Positions 46,226-55,508 of a stretch of DNA of 64,000 bases are shown here, piece by piece. A model generated the notes under the pieces. It saw only the letters and a list, made by a program, of their open reading frames with translations, ran no database searches and was not told the DNA's origin. The first letter of the stretch is position 1. The number at the start of each line of letters is the position of its first letter. The DNA is taken from assembly GCA_963821715.1 (NCBI GenBank), contig CAWGET010000006.1, positions 1,054,001 through 1,118,000 on the forward strand, written 5' to 3'. Position numbers and translations under genes: made by a program. Origin of the DNA: CAWGET01 sp963821715. Lineage in GTDB: Bacteria > Bacteroidota > Ignavibacteria > Ignavibacteriales > Melioribacteraceae.

Positions 46226-48479
46226 TCACAGATCCCATATAAACTTTAACTTCCTTAGGATTTAGTTGAAATATTCCTTCCGAGTTTTCTTTGTTGATAT
46301 TTAACTGAACTTCTTCCCCTGAAAAAATTTCTTTAAGAAAATTTGTCCCTGAAGGTATTCGAATTAATGTTTCTTTTGTTTCAAAAGATAAGTTTTGAAG
46401 GATGACAATTTGTGATTCCGCAGTCGACAAACAATCAACTCTAACATCTTCAAGAATTGTGTAATTGCTTTTAACGTCAGTCTGTTCTTCGATCAATCCG
46501 GCGAGCAAATTGGAAAAAACATTATTGTTTTTTTGAATATATTCCAATCCTACAAATGAAGCAAAATAAAGCGCTTTACCTTTACCGAAAGATGAGATAG
46601 TAGCAGCCGGCTCACCGTTTGAAAATTCGGCAATAACTTCGGCATTATTAATCTCAAGAAATTCGCGGATTATCGTTCCGGAAAATTTATTTCCGGCTTC
46701 CGCTCTTCCAAAATTTCGATTTAGTGAAAATTCAGAATTATTAGAAGTTTTATGAATAGACGAATCTTGGACAAAAAATGTCTCAGCCGAAATTCCATTT
46801 GAATTAACTTCTCCGGCTCTGCTGAATATATCTTGTGAATGTAATTCTATCTTTGAAAGATTTTTTATTTCGATAGGTTCCGCGTTTAACTGTTTAACGC
46901 CGAAGACTTCGTCAAATCCATGCCCCGGCACAATTTTACTATGATGACCACAATCAATATTCCATCCGCCAAAATAACTTTCCGAGATCAGGAATCCTCC
47001 TTCTTCAATCCAACTTTTCAGCTTGCTACAAACGTTTCCGCTCAAAACGTAAGGGAAAGGAACAACAATAACTTTATACTTTTTGAAACTATCTTTTTCG
47101 AAATCTTTGGGATGAATAAAATCAACAATAAAATTATTTCTATATAATGCCCGATGATAACCGAGCAGAGAGTGAGTTGCTGATTTTTCATTTCCCGTCG
47201 AAGCCCAGGCAAAAACTTGATTTTCCGGATTATAGAGAATCGCTATTTTTGCTTCTTGGGGTTTTGCTTCTAGAAATAATCCGGCATTTTCCTGAATTTT
47301 TTTTCCTACTTCAACAAACGATTTTAGCCAGGAGGTTTCTTTTCCGTCGAGAGTTGTTAATCCCCAGGTCGGAGCCTCACGTCCGAGAATTTCAGGTCGG
47401 TACTGCCAAAAAATAAATCCTTTTAAATTTCCCGCGATTCCGCTGAAAATATTTTTTTTGATCAGATTGACATCTGCAAATTTCGGAAGATCTAAAGTAT
47501 ATCCCGGAAGCAGCAGCATTTCTGCCGACATAACAGGTTTTCCCTGAGCACTGGATCTTAGAACGTCAATCATCATTGAATCATCCATTTGGGTAAATCC
47601 GTGCAGATCGCCGTTTTGCGCAACATTCCACGGATCATTCGCAGTCGAAGTAATTGGAAATCCCTGAATAAAAACGTGATGACACATCAGCGGATGTTTT
47701 CCATTATCTATTTCTGCGGCTTCTTCAAATCTTCTTTTTACATTCTTCCCAATGGTGTCGACAAAGAACATTCTCCAGTCTATTACATCATTAAATGTAT
47801 TACGTGTCTTTGGTAATTCTGCTTCTTCGAAAGAGGAATAATTTCTGTTCCAGCTTTCATTCAATTTTTCAATATTTTTATATCTCTTCTTAAGCCACTC
47901 TTTAAACTTCGAAGAACAGTTTTCGCAGTAGCAAAGCATATCATCAATTTTTGCTGCATCGTCTGCAAACGCTCTCATCTCAGCCATACTGCTTGTTAGT
48001 TCAGGCTCGCTTCCTACATTCCATATTTCTAAGGCAGGATGATCTTTGTACCGCTCGACAGTTGCCCTTAAAAATTCAAACATTTTATCTGCTACAACAT
48101 CATTATTGAAGCACCATCCCAAACCTCCAATTTGTCTGTGAGGCTGGGATTGAGGACCTATTTTTTTGCCTCCGAGAGTAATCATAGATGCATCCGGCAC
48201 ATTCTTGTAGATCCACGCCGGTGCGACATCAAATATTGTATTTAACATAACCCGAAGGTTATACTTTTCCGCCAGATTCATTAATTCATCAATGTCATCA
48301 AAATAATATTTATCTTCTTCAGGATTATTCCATCTCCACTGAACCCAAAACTTTACAATATTAAAACCGTATTCGGACATTTTCTTCAGATCAGTTTCCC
48401 AATCTTCACGATGAGGTGAAGGGGCTCTGTAATATTGCGTTCCGAATGGAAAGTATTCTCCGCTCAATAAATTTTTCAT
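46218..48479 (-). CDS. GH42-like beta-galactosidase family enzyme
   Basis: A 753-residue cytoplasmic enzyme (no signal). It shows GH42 features: GTQYYRAPSPHREDWETDLKKM start region, a zinc-type CYCENC cluster, the acid/base Glu in EIWNVGSEPEL and the nucleophile region GKPVMSAEMLLL. The residue before the acid/base Glu is Ser instead of the Asn usual in clan GH-A, so specificity may differ. A trimerisation-like domain (IAILYNPENQVFAW, IVVPFPYVLSG) and a C-terminal beta domain follow. The ATG at 48479 is preferred over an upstream TTG because GGAG sits before it. Likely trims galactosides from imported oligosaccharides. Confidence 0.85.
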   Translation of the reverse strand: MKNLLSGEYFPFGTQYYRAPSPHREDWETDLKKMSEYGFNIVKFWVQWRWNNPEEDKYYFDDIDELMNLAEKYNLRVMLNTIFDVAPAWIYKNVPDASMITLGGKKIGPQSQPHRQIGGLGWCFNNDVVADKMFEFLRATVERYKDHPALEIWNVGSEPELTSSMAEMRAFADDAAKIDDMLCYCENCSSKFKEWLKKRYKNIEKLNESWNRNYSSFEEAELPKTRNTFNDVIDWRMFFVDTIGKNVKRRFEEAAEIDNGKHPLMCHHVFIQGFPITSTANDPWNVAQNGDLHGFTQMDDSMMIDVLRSSAQGKPVMSAEMLLLPGYTLDLPKFADVNLIKKNIFSGIAGNLKGFIFWQYRPEILGREAPTWGLTTLDGKETSWLKSFVEVGKKIQENAGLFLEAKPQEAKIAILYNPENQVFAWASTGNEKSATHSLLGYHRALYRNNFIVDFIHPKDFEKDSFKKYKVIVVPFPYVLSGNVCSKLKSWIEEGGFLISESYFGGWNIDCGHHSKIVPGHGFDEVFGVKQLNAEPIEIKNLSKIELHSQDIFSRAGEVNSNGISAETFFVQDSSIHKTSNNSEFSLNRNFGRAEAGNKFSGTIIREFLEINNAEVIAEFSNGEPAATISSFGKGKALYFASFVGLEYIQKNNNVFSNLLAGLIEEQTDVKSNYTILEDVRVDCLSTAESQIVILQNLSFETKETLIRIPSGTNFLKEIFSGEEVQLNINKENSEGIFQLNPKEVKVYMGSVNG

Positions 48480-48490
48480 CCTTGTCTCCG

Positions 48491-49414
48491 TCAAACTACA
48501 AATTGAGATAAATGTTTTAGTCCTAGCTTTAATCCGTCTTTCACTTTCTTCTGACTTCCCTCCCAGACTGGGTCTTCATGCTCTATTGATAAAGCGTAAT
48601 CATATCCGACTTCCTGCAAAGTAGTTATGAATTTCATCCAATCAATTTCTCCCAAGCCGGGAATTCTGTAACGCCACCATCCGGATTTCCAGGGATCAGC
48701 TTTTAACCTCTGGCCTAAAATACCATAGCGCTGTAATCCATCCGGCAGGATTTCTGTATCTTTTGCGTGTGCGTGAAAAATTTTTGGAGCATAATCTTTT
48801 AATACCTGGATGTAGTCAATTCCGAGCCAATAAAGATGAGACGGGTCCATATTTAAACCGAAGTTTTCATCCGACACTTCATTAAACAGCGCGTCCCAGG
48901 TTTCCGGCGAATAAGCATAATTTCCCGGCAGACCGAATTTTACCCAATTATCCATCGGGCAATTTTCAATCATTATTTTTCTTCCCTTATCAGCAGCATA
49001 TTTAACAATCTTTCGCATTTCTTTACCGATTTCTTTCATCATCAAATCAGGAGACGCATCTCGTCCACCAACGAAAGTCCCGACTAATTCAACATCAAGA
49101 AGTTCTGCCGCATCAATTACATTTTTAAGATGTTTTAAATATTTCTCTCTCTTCCTTTTATTCGGATGGAGATTATTATCGTAATAAGCCATTGCCGATA
49201 TTTCCATTTTGTTTTCGGCAAATAGATCTTTTATTCTTTCCGCATCGTCTTTTGTTAATTTTTCTGCGTCTATTTGTCTCGCCTGATAATCTCTCGATGA
49301 TTTAACCGGCCACGCGGCAAGTTCCAAAGTTTGAAATCCCTGTTCAGACGACCATTTAACAAGATCTTCTAATTTTACTTTTGGCAGACAAGCTGTTAAA
49401 AACCCTAACTTCAT
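48491..49414 (-). CDS. Sugar-phosphate isomerase/epimerase-like TIM barrel (AP-endonuclease 2 fold)
   Basis: A 307-residue TIM-barrel enzyme. Divalent-metal residues sit in IMIENCPMDNW (Glu), GLNMDPSHLYWLG (Asp/His), IFHAHAKDTEI (His) and SIEHEDPVWEG (Glu), the standard layout of this family, which includes IolE-, IolI- and 3-keto-glycoside-acting enzymes. It directly follows a Gfo/Idh oxidoreductase gene (17-bp gap), a pairing repeated at 61011-62875. Together such pairs often oxidise and cleave or isomerise unusual sugars. Substrate unassigned. Confidence 0.88.
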   Translation of the reverse strand: MKLGFLTACLPKVKLEDLVKWSSEQGFQTLELAAWPVKSSRDYQARQIDAEKLTKDDAERIKDLFAENKMEISAMAYYDNNLHPNKRKREKYLKHLKNVIDAAELLDVELVGTFVGGRDASPDLMMKEIGKEMRKIVKYAADKGRKIMIENCPMDNWVKFGLPGNYAYSPETWDALFNEVSDENFGLNMDPSHLYWLGIDYIQVLKDYAPKIFHAHAKDTEILPDGLQRYGILGQRLKADPWKSGWWRYRIPGLGEIDWMKFITTLQEVGYDYALSIEHEDPVWEGSQKKVKDGLKLGLKHLSQFVV

Positions 49415-49431
49415 TTTATCAACTCCGTTTT

Positions 49432-50598
49432 CTATTCAACATTAATCCAATTATTTTCTTTTGAACTTTTTAAAATTGCTTCGACTATTAAATTTTCTTT
49501 ATGTCCGTCGTCAAAAGTCGGAAAATCTTTTTCATCTGATATAGGATCTTTTCCTTTCCTGATATAGTCATAAAAATTGATGAATAAATTTTTAGATGTG
49601 TCAGGATAACCTTCAGGATGACCTCCGGGATAATGAGCATATTTTTTTGTTCCCGGATTCATCAAAGCCGGATCTTTGATGATAACTTCATTTCCTTTTT
49701 CACGATGACCAATCCACAATTGATTAGGTTCTTCCTGATTCCAGGCTAATGCTTTTCTGCTTCCATCAATTTCAATTTGAAAATTATTCTTTCTTCCGGC
49801 GCTAACCTGTGAAACTGTAAAAGATCCTCGCGCACCGTTTTCAAAATGAAGTAGAACCGATGCAGTATCTTCTGTGTTTATTTCTAGTTCATCATATTCC
49901 TGATTGGCTGTTTCTTCTTTACCCTTAAAAGTTTCTGCTGCTTTTTTAGGTTTATTTCTTTTTTTATGGATTGTTGTTAGATCCGCAAAAACCTCTGTTA
50001 TTTTTGATCCGGTTAAGAACTGAACCATATCACACCAATGAGATCCGATATCTGCAACTGCTCTCGACTCGCCGCTTAGCTCTGACTCTAATCTCCAGTT
50101 GTAATCGCTTTTTAGATAAAGCCAGTCCTGAAGATAATGTCCGTGAACTAGAAAAATTTCTCCGACTTCATTTTCTTCTATCATACTTTTAGCATGCTGA
50201 AGAAGAGGATAGAAGCGATAATTATAATTAACTGCATTTGCAACATTATGTTTTTCCAAAAGCTCAAGCAATTCAGCCGATTCTTTGGAAGTAATCGTTA
50301 AAGGTTTTTCGGAAAGGATATGTTTTCCTTTTTTAATAACAGCTTTGTTAATTTCAAAATGAAGATAGTTCGGCGTGCAGTTATGAACTACTTCTATTTC
50401 TTTATCACCAATTATATCTTCCCAATTTTCATACACATTCGGTACATCATATTTTTTTGCAGTAACATTCGCGCTGTCCGGATCGTCTGAAGCTATAGCT
50501 GTAACTTTCACTCCTCCAATTCTCTGCAGCTGTTCAACGTGCGCAGTTCCCATAAATCCTGAGCCGATTATACCGACTTTTATTATTCTACCATTCAT
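49432..50598 (-). CDS. Gfo/Idh/MocA-family sugar oxidoreductase
   Basis: A 388-residue NAD(P)-dependent sugar dehydrogenase. The Rossmann loop is GIIGSGFMGTAH, with HNCTPNYLHFE and the catalytic Lys in SEKPLTIT. The C-terminal substrate domain holds ADIGSHWCDMVQF, the metal-free catalytic Asp/His region of the family. Overlaps the AllA-like cupin gene by ATGA and pairs with the downstream isomerase gene. It probably oxidises a pyranose or deoxyhexose ring hydroxyl; no specific sugar inferred. Confidence 0.93.
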   Translation of the reverse strand: MNGRIIKVGIIGSGFMGTAHVEQLQRIGGVKVTAIASDDPDSANVTAKKYDVPNVYENWEDIIGDKEIEVVHNCTPNYLHFEINKAVIKKGKHILSEKPLTITSKESAELLELLEKHNVANAVNYNYRFYPLLQHAKSMIEENEVGEIFLVHGHYLQDWLYLKSDYNWRLESELSGESRAVADIGSHWCDMVQFLTGSKITEVFADLTTIHKKRNKPKKAAETFKGKEETANQEYDELEINTEDTASVLLHFENGARGSFTVSQVSAGRKNNFQIEIDGSRKALAWNQEEPNQLWIGHREKGNEVIIKDPALMNPGTKKYAHYPGGHPEGYPDTSKNLFINFYDYIRKGKDPISDEKDFPTFDDGHKENLIVEAILKSSKENNWINVE

Positions 50599-51062
50599 TC
50601 TATTATCTCAACTTTTTTTACATCTTTTTTTTCAACGTCCTCGGAAGGTGTTCCGAGTCTAAAAATCACAAAGTATGATGACTTTTCTTTCCCGACAGGA
50701 ATACAGGCGCCATGCCAAACTCCATTATTTATAACTACAGCTTCGCCTAGACCGACAACAAAAGCTTCCATTTTTTCTTCAGAATCATTCTCAAGAAGAA
50801 GCGGGACTATAAAAGGAGCGTCGATTGGAATTAATATTTCCGGCGTTCTTAAATGACGCTCGACTCCTTCAACAATATTTTTTTCCTGCTTATACACTGT
50901 GCAAATACCAATTTCTGTTTTCCCTTCAATTTCATAATGCGAAATATCGGACCAGAATTTATAATCTTCAGCTTGCGCCGTCGGTTCAGTAGAAGGAAGT
51001 TTTACAACTTTACCAAACTTCTTAAAATTTTCTTTAGAAATTAATTTAGCTTTTACTTCCAT
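50595..51062 (-). CDS. Ureidoglycolate lyase-like (AllA-fold) cupin protein
   Basis: A 155-residue single-domain cupin. LISKENFKKFGKVV at the N-terminus, GICTVYKQE, VERHLRTPEILIPIDAPF and VVINNGVWHGACIPVG match the AllA fold; the last supplies the conserved active-site histidine region. Classical AllA cleaves ureidoglycolate, but no purine or allantoin genes are here, so a sugar-acid lyase or binding role is more plausible in this array. The gene is coupled to its downstream neighbour by ATGA. Confidence 0.75.
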   Translation of the reverse strand: MEVKAKLISKENFKKFGKVVKLPSTEPTAQAEDYKFWSDISHYEIEGKTEIGICTVYKQEKNIVEGVERHLRTPEILIPIDAPFIVPLLLENDSEEKMEAFVVGLGEAVVINNGVWHGACIPVGKEKSSYFVIFRLGTPSEDVEKKDVKKVEIIE

Positions 51063-51064
51063 TA

Positions 51065-52519
51065 TTACTTCCTCAATTCTAAAATTGCGATTTCTCCGCC
51101 ACGTAAAACCAGATCTTCAATGACAGTTTTTCCTTCCTCTGATTTTACTTCAGAATAGTCTACGGAATTTCCGAGTTCATCATATAAAGTTACATTTCCA
51201 CTTAACTCATAAGGAAGCTTGTAAGTAATTTTCTCGACTCGCTTATCTTTAACCATTCCGGATGTGTCATCAGATCTTTTTTCAGGTTGATGGGTTTGCA
51301 ACCAGGCAAAAAGTAGAACATCACCGGTTTCTCGTTCGAAAGCAACAAAGCGGCTGTCGGAATTTTGATCCGCATTTGTTGTTACAAAAGAATCGATACT
51401 TTTAACCGGAGTCTTTAAAAGATTGTTAATAAAAATCAGCGCCTGATTAGCAGGTTTTGGAGAATGGTCTGCGTAAGCTATTCCAAGATGTTTATTGTTG
51501 TAAATATCACCAATTACTTCATCGCTTTGCGGAAGGTCTTTGATCTCATACCAGGCAAGTGCATCAATTTCTCCCGTCGATCTTACAAGTGCGATTCTTT
51601 TCACTAGATCTACAGCCTGATATTCCGGAGTATGTTCGTAATTATAATAATTAGAATACTCTGAAGAAACTAAAGATCCCTGCCGGAAAGTACTATATCC
51701 TACCTCAGCCATCCAAATAGGTTCGCCTTCTCCATACTCGTTCACTACTCGGTAAACTTCGTTTACATATGGAACAATTTCTTCGACAGGATTTTTGTGC
51801 CAGGTTTCATAATAATTGTGACAATTAACTACATCAACATACTCAGCTACACCGTAATCACGGAAGAGAGATTCAATCCAAGCCGGATCATAAGCAATTC
51901 CAGCTAGAACAACTTTAGCTTCGGGATCAGCTTTTTTTACCGCTCTGGCACCAATTTTTGTAAACTTAGCAAATTGCTTCAGATTATGTGTTCTCCAGTA
52001 AATTTCAATATCAGGTTCGTTCCAGATTTCCCAGGTCTTCAGCCATTTTTTGTAACGGTTTACAAGGTCATACATAAATTCGCCGAATTCTTCCATATCC
52101 TGTGCAGGATGATTCCAATATAAAGCAGAGTCCGGCGGATCGGGAGAATTCCAAGCCGGTGTGTAGCAAACGTAAGGGACCATGGTTATTCCGTATTCTT
52201 CTACTCCGGTTTTTACGAAGTCATCCCAAAAGAGCCAGTCGTATTTATCTTTTTCATATTCAATAGCGTCCCATCCGAAAGATATACGTAAAAACTTTAT
52301 GCCCGACCTTTTCAATACTTCAAAGTCGTTAATGTAAATTTCCCGGGTTGTTGTTTCTTCGGGCCAGTCTTCGCAAAGTCCTAAAGGCATATGATAAAAC
52401 TCAGATTTGTTTTTTGTTGTGAGTTTATCATAAATTAAGTTTTCCTGTAAAGCATTCTGCGATAGAAGCGCTGTAGAGGAAAATAAAATCAGCAGGCAAA
52501 TAGGAATTATCTTTTTCAT
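51065..52519 (-). CDS. Secreted clan GH-A glycosidase (GH39-like)
   Basis: A 484-residue exported enzyme (signal peptide about residues 1-20, ending LLSQ). The barrel has the acid/base Glu in WEIWNEPDIEIY and the nucleophile Glu in IWMAEVGYSTF, the spacing of clan GH-A retaining enzymes; the overall pattern (LRISFGWDAIEYEKDKYDW, YGITMVPYVCYTPAW) is closest to GH39/PslG-like proteins. A C-terminal beta domain begins near FVAFERETGDVLLF. GH39 enzymes include beta-xylosidases and exopolysaccharide hydrolases. Family assignment is by motif only. Confidence 0.8.
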   Translation of the reverse strand: MKKIIPICLLILFSSTALLSQNALQENLIYDKLTTKNKSEFYHMPLGLCEDWPEETTTREIYINDFEVLKRSGIKFLRISFGWDAIEYEKDKYDWLFWDDFVKTGVEEYGITMVPYVCYTPAWNSPDPPDSALYWNHPAQDMEEFGEFMYDLVNRYKKWLKTWEIWNEPDIEIYWRTHNLKQFAKFTKIGARAVKKADPEAKVVLAGIAYDPAWIESLFRDYGVAEYVDVVNCHNYYETWHKNPVEEIVPYVNEVYRVVNEYGEGEPIWMAEVGYSTFRQGSLVSSEYSNYYNYEHTPEYQAVDLVKRIALVRSTGEIDALAWYEIKDLPQSDEVIGDIYNNKHLGIAYADHSPKPANQALIFINNLLKTPVKSIDSFVTTNADQNSDSRFVAFERETGDVLLFAWLQTHQPEKRSDDTSGMVKDKRVEKITYKLPYELSGNVTLYDELGNSVDYSEVKSEEGKTVIEDLVLRGGEIAILELRK

Positions 52520-52544
52520 TTTTTAGCTCCTCAGATATTTATAA

Positions 52545-53525
52545 TTAAACTTCTTCATTCCAAAAATCTTTTCTCCAGGCAAACTTTGTTAGTTCTTCTT
52601 TCTCTTTTTCTGAAAAATATTCTCCGTCGCTTACAGCAGTGTTTTTCTCAGCCTGATTAATATTCCTTATTCCGGGAATAACTGTCGAAACAGATTCTTC
52701 ACTTAGACAAAATTTCAAGGCAAACTCAGCCATAGTCAGATCAGGATATTTTTCGTCTTTATATTTTTTTATTTCTTCAACTCTTTCAACAACGGCATTC
52801 AAATTATTTCCACGAAAGTAAAAATTGCGAGTATCTCCTTCTTCAAAATTTGTTGTTGGCGTATATTTCCCCGTCAAAGCTCCTTCATCGAAAGGGACCC
52901 GAACAATAACTCCGATTTCTTTTTCTTTACAAAGTTTTAAAATATTCCATGCCGGGAACTGTTCAAACAAATTATAGATTAGTTGAACTGAATCAATTTT
53001 ACCATCGATCAAAGAACCGATAATGTAGTGTGGCGTTGTGTCGGGAACAGACGCTCCTGAAGCTCTTATCTTACCTTCCTTTTTTAATTGTTCAAATGCT
53101 TCAAACCATTCATCCTGAATATTAAATTTCATAGACCAGGTATGGAATTGATAAACATCAACATAATCGCGTTGAAGTCTTTTTAAAGATTTTTCGCATT
53201 CAGAAATAATATATTCTTTAGGAAAAGCTATTTTAGAATCGTAATCCATACGCGGCGGAAATTCGAATTCTTTTGGTGGAACTTTTGTTGCAACGTATAT
53301 TTCTTCATTTCTTTCCTTCAGAACTTTTCCGATTAATTCTTCACTCTTTCCTTCACCGTAACCTTGAGCCGTGTCGATAAAATTAAGTCCGAGATCAATA
53401 GCTCTGTGCAGCGCTTTGATGGATTCATCATCGCTCTGTTTTCCCCAACCGCCGCCAATTGCCCAGCCGCCGAATCCAACTTCCGAAACCTTCCATCCTA
53501 ATTTTCCAAATGGTCTATACTTCAT
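52545..53525 (-). CDS. Aldo-keto reductase
   Basis: A 326-residue NAD(P)H-dependent reductase. Catalytic Asp/Tyr in FIDTAQGYGEGKS, Lys in VATKVPP and the His in DVYQFHTWS, with NADP contacts in STVIPGIRNINQAEKN. The ATG at 53525 is preferred over a GTG nine bases upstream; it overlaps the sulfatase stop by 11 bp. The family interconverts sugar aldehydes/ketones and alcohols. It is only distantly similar to the other aldo-keto reductase in the window. Confidence 0.91.
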   Translation of the reverse strand: MKYRPFGKLGWKVSEVGFGGWAIGGGWGKQSDDESIKALHRAIDLGLNFIDTAQGYGEGKSEELIGKVLKERNEEIYVATKVPPKEFEFPPRMDYDSKIAFPKEYIISECEKSLKRLQRDYVDVYQFHTWSMKFNIQDEWFEAFEQLKKEGKIRASGASVPDTTPHYIIGSLIDGKIDSVQLIYNLFEQFPAWNILKLCKEKEIGVIVRVPFDEGALTGKYTPTTNFEEGDTRNFYFRGNNLNAVVERVEEIKKYKDEKYPDLTMAEFALKFCLSEESVSTVIPGIRNINQAEKNTAVSDGEYFSEKEKEELTKFAWRKDFWNEEV

Positions 53526-54999
53526 AATCTTCACTCTTTAATTCCGGGTGTCTGGCAATTAATCTTTCAAGTGCTTCTCTTCTCCCGGTCTCTTTTAATC
53601 TTTCAATATATTTCTTAAGACCATACCTTGTATGAAACGGACCGCCTTCATCCAGAACTTTCCACATAGGATCAACCGGATGCTCTGCAGAACGCATCAT
53701 GTCCGAATGCCAATCCTGTAAATAAGCTTTAGCTTGATTAACAACTTCGGGATATTCTTCAGCAATATTATTCTGCTCGTGAGGATCTTTTTTCAGATCA
53801 AAGAGCATATCAGGGGAAAAGTCGTGATATCCATCGTGGAAAGAATGAATAAAAATATAATCTCCGAATCTTACACTTCTTTGACAGGTATGTGCGCCTT
53901 GGGATAAGACGAGAAAATCTCTTCCTGCAGATTTTTTATTTTGCAAATCTTTATAAAAACTTTTACCGTCCCAATTTGATGGAACTTTTCCGCCAACTGA
54001 TTCTATTAATGCAGCTGCAAAATCAAAATGGTAATGAAGAGAATCTTCAACTCCTGTACCGAAATTTTTTCCTTTTATAATTAGAGGTATCCTGGCTGTG
54101 AATTGATCTGCAGTCTGATGATCATAATAGATATTTAATTCACCAAGATTTTCGCCGTGATCAGCCGAAATTATAATTGTTGTATCTCCATATATCTTTT
54201 TTTCTTTTAGAAGACTTATTATTTTCCCGATGTGTCCGTCTGCATATTTTATCCCGGCATCATAATTATCAAACATTTTTCTTACTTCATCCATTGATGA
54301 AATTGCATTCGGTTGCCGCGGATATTTTTCCGGATCTGCATAAGGATGTTCACCTCCGTATCCCAGACCTTCCTGTGCGCTCCATGATCCGTAGCTGTTC
54401 CAATGCTGCTTTCTTACTTCTTCTGTTAACCATTCCGGCAAAGGATCATTTGCAAATGGTTCTCCGAAGCTTTCCGGCGCTCTGTAAGGTGTATGCGGAT
54501 CCCAAAGATTCACGTGTAAAAACCAATTGTCATTCTGATGATTTCTATTTAACCAGTCGAGTGCTATTTTGGAAACATCATCTGCGATTTCTTCGCCCAT
54601 ACCTCCGGGATTGTAAATTTCCGAGAATCCGGCATACCAATGCCAGGCAGAATGCCGTTCAGCAAAAGACGTAATAGTTGCTGTTTTTAATCCGACTTTT
54701 CGCAAAGCGGATATCCAATTAGTTTCGCCGTATTTTGAAAAGAACCATCTTCCTTTTCCCTGGATAAACGGATCGGCTGTTGAATCTCCATGTCCCACAA
54801 CTCCGTTATGAATTCCAAATCGACCGGTAATTAATGATGTTCTGCTTGGAAGACAAGGCACATCGGAAGTGTAACAGTTTTCGAAGCGTATACCTTCTTT
54901 GGCAATTTCATCAATGTTGGGACTTGTAATTCGGTGGTATCCATAACAGCCGAGATGATCGGGACGTAGAGAGTCGATATCAAAATAAATTATTCTCAT
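53515..54999 (-). CDS. Cys-type sulfatase, predicted cytoplasmic
   Basis: A 494-residue alkaline-phosphatase-fold sulfatase. The metal Asp residues appear in FDIDSLRPDHLG, and the formylglycine motif is CLPSRTSLITGR with Cys49 as the residue that must be converted. ISADHGENLGE provides further metal ligands. No signal peptide is visible, so it should act on imported sulfated oligosaccharides. Its maturation needs an FGE or anSME enzyme; the only FGE-fold protein here (20873-22081) is exported and lacks the catalytic cysteines. Upstream is a 94-bp gap, the largest in this part of the array. Confidence 0.92.
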   Translation of the reverse strand: MRIIYFDIDSLRPDHLGCYGYHRITSPNIDEIAKEGIRFENCYTSDVPCLPSRTSLITGRFGIHNGVVGHGDSTADPFIQGKGRWFFSKYGETNWISALRKVGLKTATITSFAERHSAWHWYAGFSEIYNPGGMGEEIADDVSKIALDWLNRNHQNDNWFLHVNLWDPHTPYRAPESFGEPFANDPLPEWLTEEVRKQHWNSYGSWSAQEGLGYGGEHPYADPEKYPRQPNAISSMDEVRKMFDNYDAGIKYADGHIGKIISLLKEKKIYGDTTIIISADHGENLGELNIYYDHQTADQFTARIPLIIKGKNFGTGVEDSLHYHFDFAAALIESVGGKVPSNWDGKSFYKDLQNKKSAGRDFLVLSQGAHTCQRSVRFGDYIFIHSFHDGYHDFSPDMLFDLKKDPHEQNNIAEEYPEVVNQAKAYLQDWHSDMMRSAEHPVDPMWKVLDEGGPFHTRYGLKKYIERLKETGRREALERLIARHPELKSEDYEV

Positions 55000-55093
55000 T
55001 CAGTCGACCTATAATCATCATAAATTAAAACTGATAAAAATTTTTTGAAGAAATTTATCTTATTTATAATAGATTTTTTAATGACGGAATTAG
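55000..55093 (-). promoter_or_regulatory. Possible internal promoter region upstream of the sulfatase
   Basis: A 94-bp AT-rich gap in an otherwise nearly gapless array. It contains TTGACT and, about 20 bases on, TATTAT/TATAAA, which is too wide for a normal housekeeping promoter. The gap itself is the stronger hint that a second transcript may start here. No hairpin terminator found by eye. Confidence 0.3.
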
Positions 55094-55495
55094 TCAAAAA
55101 TTTACTCCCGAAATTAAAATTACATTTGCATAAGGTGTAGCTTCGCCCGTTCTTACAAAGAAAATGTTTCCGTCTTCCCGCGTAATTTCTTTGAATTTTT
55201 CATGCGGCTCTGTTTTAACTTCAATGTTTTTTAATTCGTTATTTATCAAATTGTAATTTTCATCTTTAGATTGTTCAAGTTCCTCGGCAATAATTGCTCC
55301 TTCAACTTCCAACTCATTCAGGATTGCAAGTAGTGTATCTTTAAACGAAGGAATATTTTTAGTCAGAGCTAAATCAATTAGCTTGGCACCTTTAGGAATT
55401 GGAAGCCCGCAATCACAAATAACAAGCTTATCCGTATGACCTAAAGCCGCAATTATTTGACTTAAAGCTCCATTGAGTATTCCTTCCTTTTTCAT
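55094..55495 (-). CDS. rbsD: D-ribose pyranase
   Basis: A 133-residue enzyme converting the pyranose form of ribose (or a related sugar) to the furanose form needed for phosphorylation. Matches RbsD at LGHTDKLVICDCGLPIP, with the catalytic His in the first part and the C-terminal VRTGEATPYANVILISGV. The ribokinase gene lies 13 bp upstream on the same strand, the usual pairing. Length normal. Confidence 0.93.
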   Translation of the reverse strand: MKKEGILNGALSQIIAALGHTDKLVICDCGLPIPKGAKLIDLALTKNIPSFKDTLLAILNELEVEGAIIAEELEQSKDENYNLINNELKNIEVKTEPHEKFKEITREDGNIFFVRTGEATPYANVILISGVNF

Positions 55496-55508
55496 TTCAA
55501 TTTCTCCA

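Noticed and set aside
54177..54674. 165-codon open frame on the plus strand
   Set aside because: It lies wholly antisense inside the sulfatase gene, whose motifs are clear; the translated product has no recognisable pattern.
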